From NCBI GenBank assembly GCA_003762615.1, contig RIAZ01000003.1:124001-188000 (forward strand): a DNA stretch of 64,000 bases. The letters run 5' to 3'. Both the position numbers and the translations under genes were made by a program. Positions 53,520 to 61,420 of this stretch are shown piece by piece. Origin of the DNA: Muribaculaceae bacterium Isolate-037 (Harlan) (GTDB lineage Bacteria; Bacteroidota; Bacteroidia; Bacteroidales; Muribaculaceae). Under the pieces are notes generated by a model. It was not told the DNA's origin. It was given only the letters and a program-made list of their open reading frames with translations, and searched no databases. How positions within the stretch are numbered: the stretch's first letter is position 1; each line of letters opens with the position of its first letter.

Positions 53520-53935
53520 GTATTAACCATCAATTCGAAGCGTTCAAGGAGCGATGTGTGGCTTTTTTCAATGAGAAACTTAAACCGCTTGGATATACCG
53601 ACTTCACTTGTGAAGACCTCACACAAACCTTTGTCGGCAATGCCACACCCTTTTTCAATTTTGCCGTGTCAAGGATTTGCCCCAGAACGGGGAGAAACAT
53701 TTGGGCTTTGTTTATGGATTATTGCCCCACCGACAAAAAGCCGGCAATGCTCTATGAAAACTTTGAGAGCCTTAGCGACATACCCTCAGAGTATGGAGAT
53801 TTAAGGCACCCGGATATGCCGGCACAGCCGCCGCAATTTGTCTATGGCAATTTCTCGCGGCTCGGTGACGCGCTCAACTCCATGCTCAAAGGTTGCTCAA
53901 TAGACCTACGCAAACCAATAGAGCTTTATTACTAA
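53516..53935 (+). CDS. Hypothetical phage protein
   Basis: This 139-aa protein (MSINHQFEAFKERCVAFFNEKL...) has mixed alpha/beta content, several Cys (CEDL, RICPRTG, DYCPT) and no clear zinc motif. It is coupled to both neighbours by overlapping stop and start codons (ATGA before, TAATG after). Function is unknown. Confidence 0.6.
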   Translation: MSINHQFEAFKERCVAFFNEKLKPLGYTDFTCEDLTQTFVGNATPFFNFAVSRICPRTGRNIWALFMDYCPTDKKPAMLYENFESLSDIPSEYGDLRHPDMPAQPPQFVYGNFSRLGDALNSMLKGCSIDLRKPIELYY

Positions 53936-54165
53936 TGGAACAAAGGAAAATAAATGGATTGATAATAGACGGAGAGGTATATATTGCCACTCTATCTGAT
54001 AACCCCGCCACACGTTGCGAGAAATGCGAATGTACTTGGTGCGACTACAAGTTAGGCGATAAACTTTGTCGTACTATCTTGGGGCGCGATGAGTATTTGA
54101 TTTTATCAAAAGAATTAACAAAACTTGTTAATGAAAAAAGCAAAAGAGATAACCAAAATGATTAG
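53935..54165 (+). CDS. Small Cys-rich phage protein
   Basis: This 76-aa protein starts at the ATG at 53935 inside a TAATG overlap; a longer frame would begin within the previous gene. The motif RCEKCECTWCDYKLGDKLC holds five Cys in close spacing, so a metal-binding site is likely. Similar short proteins occur in accessory regions of Bacteroidales phages, and the function is not known. Confidence 0.65.
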   Translation: MEQRKINGLIIDGEVYIATLSDNPATRCEKCECTWCDYKLGDKLCRTILGRDEYLILSKELTKLVNEKSKRDNQND

Positions 54166-54337
54166 TGGCTTTGCCAAAGCCAACCCCGAAACGATAAAGC
54201 GACTAAATGCCGCCGCACACGAAATGCTCAATTACAGCCGCGAGGAATTGACTGCAAAAGAGCTTGAGGCCGCACAGGTGGCGTTCTGCTTAGGCGGTGC
54301 GTGGGTAATCATTAACCAAGTAAATATAATAAAATGA
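54131..54337 (+). CDS. Hypothetical small helical phage protein
   Basis: This 68-aa protein (MKKAKEITKMISGFAKANPE...) starts at the ATG at 54131, overlapping the previous gene by 35 bp, and ends in a four-base overlap with the next. It is amphipathic, with a moderately hydrophobic C-terminal half (VAFCLGGAWVIINQVNII). Confidence 0.6.
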   Translation: MKKAKEITKMISGFAKANPETIKRLNAAAHEMLNYSREELTAKELEAAQVAFCLGGAWVIINQVNIIK

Positions 54338-54543
54338 GTTACTGTCCGGATTGCGGGTGCAAGATGTATAACGGCATTTGCACCAACTGCCACGAGGATT
54401 TGATAATCTTCGATGAGTGTTTGGAATACGACATTCCAATGAGTGATGAATTTTTAGATAGTGTCAATGATTGCCGACAGCGGCAACAAGAATACGCTAA
54501 ACGCCCAGATGTAAAACGAGCAATGGGAGTAGATGAGCGATAA
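54334..54543 (+). CDS. Zinc-ribbon phage protein
   Basis: This 69-aa protein opens with MSYCPDCGCKMYNGICTNCHED: a CxxCxC...CxxC zinc ribbon. The rest is acidic and helical. It overlaps the next gene by 11 bp. Zinc ribbons in such small phage proteins often act as nucleic-acid or protein adaptors, so this could be a regulator or a host-takeover factor. Confidence 0.7.
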   Translation: MSYCPDCGCKMYNGICTNCHEDLIIFDECLEYDIPMSDEFLDSVNDCRQRQQEYAKRPDVKRAMGVDER

Positions 54544-54775
54544 GTGCCATTACATAAACGTCCCCGATGTTGGGCGTGTCCTCATTCCGGGGTGTATGGC
54601 GGTGGCGGTAAGTGGCGATTTATCGCAATGCACTTGCAAAGCCCCGCTGTCCTACCCGGAGCAAATAGACAAGCTCCAACGAGAGAACAAAAGGCTTAGA
54701 GAGGAAACAACACGCCTCAAAACCTTGTTAGCACCACAAAACAACAAGACCAATAAAAGAAAAGTGCAAAAATAG
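54533..54775 (+). CDS. Hypothetical phage protein with Cys cluster and coiled coil
   Basis: This 80-aa protein has a short N-terminal part with Cys residues (CHY, PGCM, QCTCKAP) and a C-terminal coiled coil (QIDKLQRENKRLREETTRLKTLL) that suggests a dimer. It ends with the last gene of the first + strand run; a fresh promoter follows. Confidence 0.6.
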   Translation: MSDKCHYINVPDVGRVLIPGCMAVAVSGDLSQCTCKAPLSYPEQIDKLQRENKRLREETTRLKTLLAPQNNKTNKRKVQK

Positions 54776-54806
54776 TTTGTTATATTAAATATAATTCATA
54801 TATTTG
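54776..54806 (+). promoter_or_regulatory. Second Bacteroidetes-type promoter in the + island
   Basis: TTTG (54776-54779) is followed after 19 nt by TATATTTG (54799-54806), a good -33/-7 pair 23 bp before the ATG at 54829. It would drive the block that holds the ADP-ribosylglycohydrolase gene separately from the first block. Confidence 0.7.
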
Positions 54807-54828
54807 CGTTCAATAAACACAACTAACG

Positions 54829-55113
54829 ATGAGAGATACAAATTTGATACTCGCCCAAATAGAAAGCACGACACAAAAACTATCCATAAAATTACGCCCG
54901 TGGGAGGATAACCCCAGCGTAAGTGTTCGGAATGATGGTGATGCCTATGTAATATCTATTGGCTATGATAATTTAGGCAGAATATCCCAGTATGAAAATG
55001 GCGATTGGTTTGCCGATTGCAACCCTATCTATGGGGTAGGCATGAGTTGTAGCTGTCCAACATTAGAGTATGCAATCACCGTTTTAATAAAACGCTGTTT
55101 CGGTTTACAATGA
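54829..55113 (+). CDS. Hypothetical phage protein
   Basis: This 94-aa protein (MRDTNLILAQIESTTQKL...) is alpha/beta, with a Cys-containing core (NPIYGVGMSCSCPTLEYA). It is the first gene after the promoter at 54776 and overlaps the next start by four bases. It is not recognised. Confidence 0.6.
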   Translation: MRDTNLILAQIESTTQKLSIKLRPWEDNPSVSVRNDGDAYVISIGYDNLGRISQYENGDWFADCNPIYGVGMSCSCPTLEYAITVLIKRCFGLQ

Positions 55114-55367
55114 CAAAGGCGCGTAAAGTAATCCACGTTGAGCTTAAAGAGCCATACAACGGCCGGCGTAACTACTATTTTGGGAGCGCAAAAGCCATAT
55201 ACAACACTCTACCCACGGAGATAGTGGGTATTGGTTTAGGCTCACTCTGGAATTGGTTTAGCAAGTCAAATACTTACACCGGTTCACTTGCGACAATCCG
55301 AAAAAGAGATTTAACCACAACACCAACCAATAGAGGAAAGAGAAATGAAAACCAGACTCACCCTTGA
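55110..55367 (+). CDS. Hypothetical small basic phage protein
   Basis: This 85-aa protein (MTKARKVIHVELKEPYNGRRNYYFGS...) has a beta N-terminus and a basic, Thr/Asn-rich C-terminus (LTTTPTNRGKRNENQ). The pattern of an N-terminal strand and the segment GSLWNWFSKSNTY recalls small phage proteins with an SH3-like fold. Its last 23 bp overlap the next gene. Confidence 0.6.
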   Translation: MTKARKVIHVELKEPYNGRRNYYFGSAKAIYNTLPTEIVGIGLGSLWNWFSKSNTYTGSLATIRKRDLTTTPTNRGKRNENQTHP

Positions 55368-55665
55368 ACAATCACTAAATCTTATGGTGAGAGGTGTAAA
55401 AGCCTCCGAAGCAAGTACGTTTTTGGGAGAGCCTTGTTTTACTCTCACCGAGTTGCTTGCACTTGTGCCTACACAGAAATCATTTGCTAACGCGGAACTT
55501 TATCTAAACCTATATTTTGAGCTTGCCGGCCATAAGTGGGTTGCTCAATATCTGGATTATGATAAAGATGATGATGTAATTGTTGATTATTCCGCTAATG
55601 AGCTTATAGACGCACTTTATTCTCTTTGCGTATGGTGCTTAGATAGGGGGTATATAACTTTATAA
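55345..55665 (+). CDS. Hypothetical phage protein
   Basis: This 106-aa protein (MKTRLTLEQSLNLMVRGVKASEA...) is mostly helical and acidic towards the C-terminus. A purine-rich ribosome site (AGAGGAAAGAG) lies before the ATG at 55345. It directly precedes the ADP-ribosylglycohydrolase gene (10-bp gap), so the two are probably co-expressed. It is not recognised. Confidence 0.6.
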   Translation: MKTRLTLEQSLNLMVRGVKASEASTFLGEPCFTLTELLALVPTQKSFANAELYLNLYFELAGHKWVAQYLDYDKDDDVIVDYSANELIDALYSLCVWCLDRGYITL

Positions 55666-55675
55666 AACGAATAAT

Positions 55676-56422
55676 ATGTTAGGCGCAATCGTAGGAGATA
55701 TAGTTGGCTCACGCTTTGAGTTCAACAATACGCATAGGAGCGATTTTGAGCTATTCCATAAGGCTTGTAGCTTTACAGATGATACAATATGCACCGTGGC
55801 TATTGCGGACGCGATATTGCGCAAATGTAGCTATCAAGAGAGCCTATTGCGTTGGTGTCAGTCATACCCTAACCCTATGGGCGGTTATGGCGGCCGTTTC
55901 GGTCAATGGGTAGCCTCCAGCAATCCCCAACCCTACAATAGCTATGGCAACGGGTCCGCGATGAGAGTTAGCCCGGTGGCATGGGCTTTCGACAATCTCG
56001 TTGATGTGTTGGACGAGGCCGAAAAGACTGCATTGCCGACACACAATCACCCGGAGGGTATTAAGGGAGCGGTAGCGGTGGCTCACGCTATCAACCACCT
56101 GCGCTTGTTTGATGACATGACCGGCTTTATTGATATTGTCGATTCATATTATCCCGACTTACAAGAATTTACGCGGGGTAAATTTGATGAAACGTGCATG
56201 GGTACGGTCCCGTTGGCGTTCAAAATATTCTATCAGAGTAATTCTTTTGAAGAGGCAATAAGAAAAGCTGTGGCATGGGGTGGCGATAGCGACACAATCG
56301 CGGCCATTGTCGGCTCTCTTGCGGAGGCTCGGTGGGGTATTCCGTGGCATATCGGAGAAAAGGCATTGAGTTATTTACCCCAATCAATGCAAAGTGTTAT
56401 CCGCTTATTCTACGGATTATGA
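55676..56422 (+). CDS. ADP-ribosylglycohydrolase (ARH/DraG family)
   Basis: This 248-aa enzyme removes ADP-ribose from modified proteins or small molecules. The two Mg-binding motifs are intact: TDDT at residues 34-37 and GGDSDT at 202-207. Other family features are GAIVGDIVGSRFEF at the start, YGNGSAMRVSP near 85 and HNHPEGIKGA near 120. It is a compact, single-domain form. On the opposite strand a MuF protein carries an ADP-ribosyltransferase domain, so this enzyme may reverse that modification or a host defence ADP-ribosylation. The partner is inferred from proximity only. Confidence 0.92.
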   Translation: MLGAIVGDIVGSRFEFNNTHRSDFELFHKACSFTDDTICTVAIADAILRKCSYQESLLRWCQSYPNPMGGYGGRFGQWVASSNPQPYNSYGNGSAMRVSPVAWAFDNLVDVLDEAEKTALPTHNHPEGIKGAVAVAHAINHLRLFDDMTGFIDIVDSYYPDLQEFTRGKFDETCMGTVPLAFKIFYQSNSFEEAIRKAVAWGGDSDTIAAIVGSLAEARWGIPWHIGEKALSYLPQSMQSVIRLFYGL

Positions 56423-56586
56423 ATTTTGATAGACGCAAATTCTTCGAGGCTTTGGATAAACGAGAGGTGGCAAAAGCACTCGTGCCAGTTCTCAACAAGA
56501 CCGTCAGCAAAGGGCATACTTGGCAATGTGATGACAATGGAAATATCTACATCTTGCGCGGCCCGTTCATCGTAATAAAATTATAA
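56419..56586 (+). CDS. Hypothetical small phage protein
   Basis: This 55-aa protein starts at the ATG at 56419, which overlaps the glycohydrolase stop (ATGA). It has a helical N-terminus (MNFDRRKFFEALDKREVAKAL) and two strands at the end (DNGNIYILRGPFIVIKL). Coupled translation suggests a role related to the glycohydrolase or the same regulon. It is not recognised. Confidence 0.6.
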   Translation: MNFDRRKFFEALDKREVAKALVPVLNKTVSKGHTWQCDDNGNIYILRGPFIVIKL

Positions 56587-56591
56587 TAACT

Positions 56592-56912
56592 ATGGCACAA
56601 AGCAATATAATTGAAATGGTAAAGAGCCTTTGCAAGCTCTACAAAGGCGGTGAGAAAAACCCCTACAACCCCGATAGTGTGGAGCAATCGGAGTGGGCTA
56701 ACGAATACCTCAAATTCCAAATTTGGGACGCGGAGTATTCAGTTGTACGCGGTTTTGAATGGTGGTACGACACTTGGAAACGGACGCGCCCCAAAGAGCT
56801 TGCCAATAAGGCGGAGAAAGCGGAGGAGGTTTACAAACTCGCAATCTTCGACAAGCTCCAAAAGATGAAACGCGATGATATAGACTTTCAAGCAATGTAT
56901 TTCGCGCTCTAA
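56592..56912 (+). CDS. Hypothetical helical phage protein, end of the + island
   Basis: This 106-aa protein (MAQSNIIEMVKSLCKLYKGGEK...) is Trp- and Lys-rich and helical. It reads toward the MuF-ART gene, and their stop codons are only 6 bp apart, so transcripts from both sides collide with no visible terminator. It may be an immunity or regulatory partner, but nothing in the sequence shows it. Confidence 0.6.
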   Translation: MAQSNIIEMVKSLCKLYKGGEKNPYNPDSVEQSEWANEYLKFQIWDAEYSVVRGFEWWYDTWKRTRPKELANKAEKAEEVYKLAIFDKLQKMKRDDIDFQAMYFAL

Positions 56913-56918
56913 GCCCTA

Positions 56919-59249
56919 TCACTTAACCAATCTCTTATCGCGGCTCAATAACTCAACATAGATAGTTATTGAGCTGCCCTTTTTGCCCCCTGCCTCAGCC
57001 TTGATAAAGCGATACTCATAACCTCGATGAACGATAACCTCATTCTCTCGCCCTTTGTCAAATATTCTGCTTGCGGTGGACCCGTCCCAGCCTGCGCCGT
57101 GCCTATCGCCATACCCGGAAATGGGTTTAGCGTAGAGGGCTTGTGTGCCTTTTGGCGCATAGATACGCAAATCTACGCTTTTCCAGAAACCACCGCTCAT
57201 ATCGAAAGAGGTTGAAATGAAGCCCTCGTTGATACCTCGACAACCAGCGACTGCATTAAGGCCGTCAATATCACAGGCTCTTACCATGCGCAAAAATTCA
57301 TCGCCAAAAATAGACCCCATTTCTGCCATATCACACCCACGCCTAAGCACTGTGTCCTTTGAGAGTGCGCAACCGTCAAGAATACTATCCATAAGCGTAC
57401 CGTCTGCGTGTGTGCGCTTGTGCTGCCAGTAGGAGCGGTTGATTGTGTCATAGGTACCGTTTGTGTAGGCACTCACGGCTTTCTTTGCCTCGTCCGTGGC
57501 TGCTTGCCATGCCGGGGAGCTATCGGTAATCATTCTATCTTGGAATGGCACAAAAGTTTTATCGCTCTTAACCTTGCTATCAAAGGTGCGGTGTTTGTCG
57601 CAATACTTTTCAAGTTTGGTGGTACTATTCAAGCCTTGTTTCATTAATTCGGCTTTATATTCCTCGATAGCCTTTTGAGCCTCGCTCAATAATCGCAGGG
57701 CCGTATCTACATCGCCAGCGTCATAGGCTGCTTTCAGTTGTGGAAAGAGAGCATTGACCTTATCCACGCTATTAGACGCAACAAAAGCCTCCACGCCTTG
57801 AATGTCGGCCGCCATGCGCTCTCGGCGCATTTGTAGTTCAACTTTATTCAGAGCCTTTTTATAGGCATTAGCTGCGCCCTCCCACGTTGGGTATTTCTTT
57901 TGTTTAGTAACCCAATCTATTTCAAACTTGAGGGTGTCGGCTTGGTGTTCAAGTGAGCCATTGAGCATTTGCCCCAACTTTGATTGCACAGCGGAGTAAA
58001 GTTGCTTGAGGCTATCCATGCCGTGTTGAGCAAGCAAGCCCATAGGGTCATCAAGTAAATCCCCCATAGTCCTTGCCGCCTGCTGTTCCGGGGTCAGTCC
58101 GTGGAGTATCTTTTGAATGGTGCTTTGGTTATCCTTGACAAAGTAGGGTAATGTGCCGGCGGCCACTGCTTTCTCCATGCGTTCCTCATTGTCCTTAACC
58201 CACGCCTTGAATGTTGGCGGCGGTGCCGTTACCTCTCCAGCGCAATCCACGCTTGCGGGGTCGGTCCCATCAAGAATATTATCCAACATCTTATCAAGCT
58301 CGGCAGGGCTTGACAACACCGGCTCTTGATAACACCGGCAATTAGGGTGCCAGCCCGTCCACTTGAAATTTTTGGGATAGATACCTTTGAGGTCATCACA
58401 AATATCCGGCTCCGGGTGGTTATTGCTCAACTTGATTTCAATGCCGATAACAAAAGGCATTTGTTGCCAACGCTCATAGTCGGCCGTGCGATAAGCTATG
58501 TTGGTTTCAGTTCGCGCCAGTCGTTGAGCGTTGCGGTAAGAGCTACGATATACACCCCGGCCGGGGTGGTATTTGCGAGGGTCATCATCAATCCACTTGT
58601 AGGACTCGCTTTCAGCGTCATAGACGCGCCTTTTCCAGATACGCCCATATTTGGGTGTGCCGTCCTCATTCTCGCCAATCTTGACACGGAAACGCCTATA
58701 AAAGCGGTCGGGGTCGTTGAGATACTTTTGAATTTGCGTTGCAAGTCGGTTGGCCGGTGTTCCCTCTCCAATAGCCAAATCCAAAGCGTCCTCTAACTCA
58801 TCTTTGTAAATGCCCGTGTATTTCCATACCTTTTGCGAGAGATTAAGCCCCGTGCCGGTCTTACGCGCAAAAAAGGCGTTCATTGCGTCCATGTTGCGTT
58901 GAAAGAATCGGGCAAAGTGGTTATCCTCTATTGAGTGTTCGCCAAAAATAGCCTTAACAAGTCCATCGTTATGCTCGTTGGCATTGAGCCATTCTTTTTC
59001 TACGCCCCCACGGATAATCTGGTACACGCGAGAATACATAGAGCGGAGTATTGGCGTAACCTCATCAGAATAGCCATACTCAGCAAATGAAAACGGTTTG
59101 CCTGCCTCAAGTTCGGTGCCTTTTACCAAGTTAATTATTTCGGTCAACGCAGAACGATAAGCCGCGCCCACATTGGCGGCATAGCTTTCAGTGCGCTTGA
59201 ATAGCTCGGCTTGCTGCTTTTTGTAGTCTATGTATTTTCGCTTTGCCAT
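56919..59249 (-). CDS. MuF head protein fused to a C-terminal ADP-ribosyltransferase domain
   Basis: This 776-aa protein is a two-part phage protein. Residues about 60-310 hold the MuF (SPP1 gp7/Mu gpF) head-morphogenesis domain, with LARTETNIAYRTADYERWQ and the typical end WTGWHPNCRCYQEP. A helical linker follows. Residues about 580-776 form an exotoxin-type ADP-ribosyltransferase: Arg636 in VLRRG, Ser-Thr-Ser 679-681 in GFISTSF, and Glu735-x-Glu737 in GRENEV, the R-S-E triad with an ExE motif that usually modifies arginine. MuF proteins are packaged in the head and can enter the host with DNA, so this ART may act on host proteins at infection, as T4 Alt does. It sits after the portal gene. 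Confidence 0.92.
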   Translation of the reverse strand: MAKRKYIDYKKQQAELFKRTESYAANVGAAYRSALTEIINLVKGTELEAGKPFSFAEYGYSDEVTPILRSMYSRVYQIIRGGVEKEWLNANEHNDGLVKAIFGEHSIEDNHFARFFQRNMDAMNAFFARKTGTGLNLSQKVWKYTGIYKDELEDALDLAIGEGTPANRLATQIQKYLNDPDRFYRRFRVKIGENEDGTPKYGRIWKRRVYDAESESYKWIDDDPRKYHPGRGVYRSSYRNAQRLARTETNIAYRTADYERWQQMPFVIGIEIKLSNNHPEPDICDDLKGIYPKNFKWTGWHPNCRCYQEPVLSSPAELDKMLDNILDGTDPASVDCAGEVTAPPPTFKAWVKDNEERMEKAVAAGTLPYFVKDNQSTIQKILHGLTPEQQAARTMGDLLDDPMGLLAQHGMDSLKQLYSAVQSKLGQMLNGSLEHQADTLKFEIDWVTKQKKYPTWEGAANAYKKALNKVELQMRRERMAADIQGVEAFVASNSVDKVNALFPQLKAAYDAGDVDTALRLLSEAQKAIEEYKAELMKQGLNSTTKLEKYCDKHRTFDSKVKSDKTFVPFQDRMITDSSPAWQAATDEAKKAVSAYTNGTYDTINRSYWQHKRTHADGTLMDSILDGCALSKDTVLRRGCDMAEMGSIFGDEFLRMVRACDIDGLNAVAGCRGINEGFISTSFDMSGGFWKSVDLRIYAPKGTQALYAKPISGYGDRHGAGWDGSTASRIFDKGRENEVIVHRGYEYRFIKAEAGGKKGSSITIYVELLSRDKRLVK

Positions 59250-59503
59250 TAGTCTTTATCAGTTAAGAATGATAGGCATAACTCTCGTTTAGTCGCCTTA
59301 ATCTTATTCTCCCATACATTTTTCTCATGGAATACTCCACGGAGGGGCTGTGGGTCGGTAGTGCGTAGGTCATAAGTCGGCATTGGTCGGTGATTACCTT
59401 CTACATCGCCTAAGTGGATAACCTCAACTATCCACTCTTGAGGCTCATTATCGTGCATTATCCATACACGTTGCCCCACATCGAATTTTGTTGTTATATT
59501 CAT
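59249..59503 (-). CDS. Hypothetical phage protein before the MuF gene
   Basis: This 84-aa protein starts at the ATG at 59503 (MNITTKFDVGQRVWIMHDNEPQEW), which overlaps the stop of the previous small gene. A longer TTG-type frame is not needed. The pattern FDVGQRVWIM...EWIVEVIH looks like a small SH3-like barrel. It overlaps the MuF start by one base. It is not otherwise recognised. Confidence 0.6.
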   Translation of the reverse strand: MNITTKFDVGQRVWIMHDNEPQEWIVEVIHLGDVEGNHRPMPTYDLRTTDPQPLRGVFHEKNVWENKIKATKRELCLSFLTDKD

Positions 59504-59676
59504 CGCTTTTGAAAATGGTCGCAATAATCGTATTTGAGAAATTTGCAATATTTCTGGAATTGGCACCGGCAAAATATCATGTTGCCGTCAGCCCCTTTGT
59601 TGTGCTAGTCTGTCGAGTGTTTGCAGTCCTTACAGGTGTAGGCGGGCCGCTCTGCTTTCAGTGCTTTCTTAGCCAT
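59500..59676 (-). pseudogene. Small Cys-rich gene interrupted by an in-frame TAG
   Basis: From the ATG at 59676 the frame reads MAKKALKAERPAYTCKDCKH and meets TAG at codon 24 (59605-59607). The same frame then continues HNKGADGNMIFCRCQFQKYC and ends naturally at 59500, overlapping the next start (ATGA). Eight Cys in CxxC and CxC pairs and a C-terminal HF suggest a zinc ribbon, so the downstream part was clearly coding. A Trp codon (TGG) changed to TAG is the simplest explanation. Read-through by a suppressor tRNA is possible but unsupported. Confidence 0.7.
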
Positions 59677-59678
59677 AG

Positions 59679-59981
59679 TTATTCATCTATCATGTCAATA
59701 GTTTGCCCAGCAAGAGCATGGTCGCAATCAGATAAGTATTGAATTTTGCCATCTCGGATAAATGAGTGACAACGCATTTCCCTATACTCATTTGCAATGT
59801 TTGTTACCGATAGGACAGCCAAAGAGGGCGTGAATGTTGGTTTATCCACGTCCCCGTTAAAGCCCCATATAGGTTGCTTATAGCCCTCGTCCTTTGTGTT
59901 AATAGTGTGATACTTGCCGCAGCCGGGGCAAAAGAAAGAGTAGATGCCGCGTGTGCCAGATACTAATTTAATTTTAGTCAT
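59679..59981 (-). CDS. Conserved phage protein resembling DUF6527
   Basis: This 100-aa protein starts at the ATG at 59981 (MTKIKLVSG). It has a zinc-finger-like CPGCGKYHTI motif, then WGFNGDVDKPTFTPSLAV and a C-terminal CHSFIRDGKIQYLSDCDHALAGQTIDM, a block that is well conserved in many phages (DUF6527 as I recall). The function is not known. It overlaps the portal stop region and is part of the packaging operon. Confidence 0.75.
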   Translation of the reverse strand: MTKIKLVSGTRGIYSFFCPGCGKYHTINTKDEGYKQPIWGFNGDVDKPTFTPSLAVLSVTNIANEYREMRCHSFIRDGKIQYLSDCDHALAGQTIDMIDE

Positions 59982-59991
59982 AGGTGTTCCA

Positions 59992-61419
59992 TTAGTCAGT
60001 TGGTTCAAAAGCGTCCATTCTTTGTAAAGCCATTTGCTGCTTCAAATTTTCTTGCTGCTCGGCTTTGATACGCGCTATCTCGGCTTGCGCGTCCTTGATT
60101 AAGTAGGAAAGCTCCACATAGGTTTCTCGGCTCATTGCGCCGTCATTGTATTGCTTGGAGCAATCAGCAAGCAACTCGCTCACGTCATCGCCAAACGGCT
60201 CTTGAAATTCATGCCCTAACTTGAGGGCTTCATGTTCGGCACGGTGCGCATAGTCCAACACGTTACCCATTATCGCTTTCATAAGCGAGGCGTGTCGGCT
60301 CATATAGCCATCGTGTTTGTCCTTGTGGCGTTCTGCCTTGATAACGGCCAACAACATTACTTTGCGAATAGCCTTAGCCGACAGATTGCCGAGGCTTTTC
60401 ATGTTGTCAAAATCAATATTGGGAGTGAACGACTTGGAAAGAATGTGCTTATCCATGCGCTCAAACTGGTTGCGCTTGCTCTCGCTTGCCTCGTTCCATG
60501 TTAGGTAAGACACGTTGCCGCCATTTTTGAGAATAAGCAACTTTGCCTCTTCCTCTTGCTTAGGTAAGGAGTTGAGAATTTCGGACGTTGCAACCATTGT
60601 AGGATTAGCAAAGCGGTCGATAACATCGGCCTCCACGCTTTCGGAGTTCTCAATCTTTTCAATGAGCGGTTGCACATCGGCGTGTTCTGGCTCCTGCTCA
60701 AAAAGCAATACGGGGATTTTGCCTATTGGATTAGGTCGTGCGTCCACGTCCCAGCCGACAGCCCCACGCTTACACAGATAGATTGTGTCGGCCGTGTAAA
60801 TGTCGATATGGTGAATAGTGCGATTGCCCTGCTCAGTGAGATAGTAGCCCCACGCAAACGCCCTAAGACGCTTGTATTGGTCTTTGATAGTGTAAATGTC
60901 ATCACCGTTTTTCTTGCTCAATACGTTAAGCAAGAGCTTAGGCGTTTGGGTGGCTTCCTCTCGGTAAACGTGGTAAAGAATAGCCGACACACCCTCCGCG
61001 CCAGCGGTGCGCTTGGCTTCACGCACGGCACTATCAAAGCGAATTTCGCTCATCAACTCTTTGTAGTAGTTGTATGAGTAATCGGTGCTGTCAGATTGTT
61101 GTGTCCACTTTACAGGGCGGCCGTAGAGAAACACCAACGCAATTTCGTTGATAAATTTTTGGTAGGGGATAGGAATTTTGTTGCGCTTGCTCCAACGTAA
61201 GAATTTGCCCTTTTTATCGTAAACGGCCCTATCCTCACGCTCCATTACCTTGTGGGTACTTACCTCATACTCTTTCAAGTGGCGCAAAGCCTTTTCGGAG
61301 TGTGAGGTCATCATTGCCACGGCTCGCGTTACATCTTTTGACGTAAGCAATTCATCAAAGCTCTGTTGATAGCCAACAGCGGCTTTAATATTGTTCGTGA
61401 TTGATTGAATGATACTCAT
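59992..61419 (-). CDS. Portal protein
   Basis: This 475-aa protein forms the dodecameric ring through which DNA enters and leaves the capsid. The layout matches SPP1-gp6-type portals: N-terminal NIKAAVGYQQSFDEL..., a central region with LLFEQEPEHADVQPLIEKIE, the long helical part (RHKDKHDGYMSRHASLMKAIMGNVLDYAHRAEHEAL), and a Gln-rich tail. It lies directly after the large terminase (1-bp gap), the standard order, and before MuF. Confidence 0.9.
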   Translation of the reverse strand: MSIIQSITNNIKAAVGYQQSFDELLTSKDVTRAVAMMTSHSEKALRHLKEYEVSTHKVMEREDRAVYDKKGKFLRWSKRNKIPIPYQKFINEIALVFLYGRPVKWTQQSDSTDYSYNYYKELMSEIRFDSAVREAKRTAGAEGVSAILYHVYREEATQTPKLLLNVLSKKNGDDIYTIKDQYKRLRAFAWGYYLTEQGNRTIHHIDIYTADTIYLCKRGAVGWDVDARPNPIGKIPVLLFEQEPEHADVQPLIEKIENSESVEADVIDRFANPTMVATSEILNSLPKQEEEAKLLILKNGGNVSYLTWNEASESKRNQFERMDKHILSKSFTPNIDFDNMKSLGNLSAKAIRKVMLLAVIKAERHKDKHDGYMSRHASLMKAIMGNVLDYAHRAEHEALKLGHEFQEPFGDDVSELLADCSKQYNDGAMSRETYVELSYLIKDAQAEIARIKAEQQENLKQQMALQRMDAFEPTD

Positions 61420-61420
61420 A

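Noticed and set aside
59605..59607. Phage using an alternative genetic code (TAG as Gln)
   Set aside because: Only one internal TAG was found and the other prophage genes are full length under the standard code.
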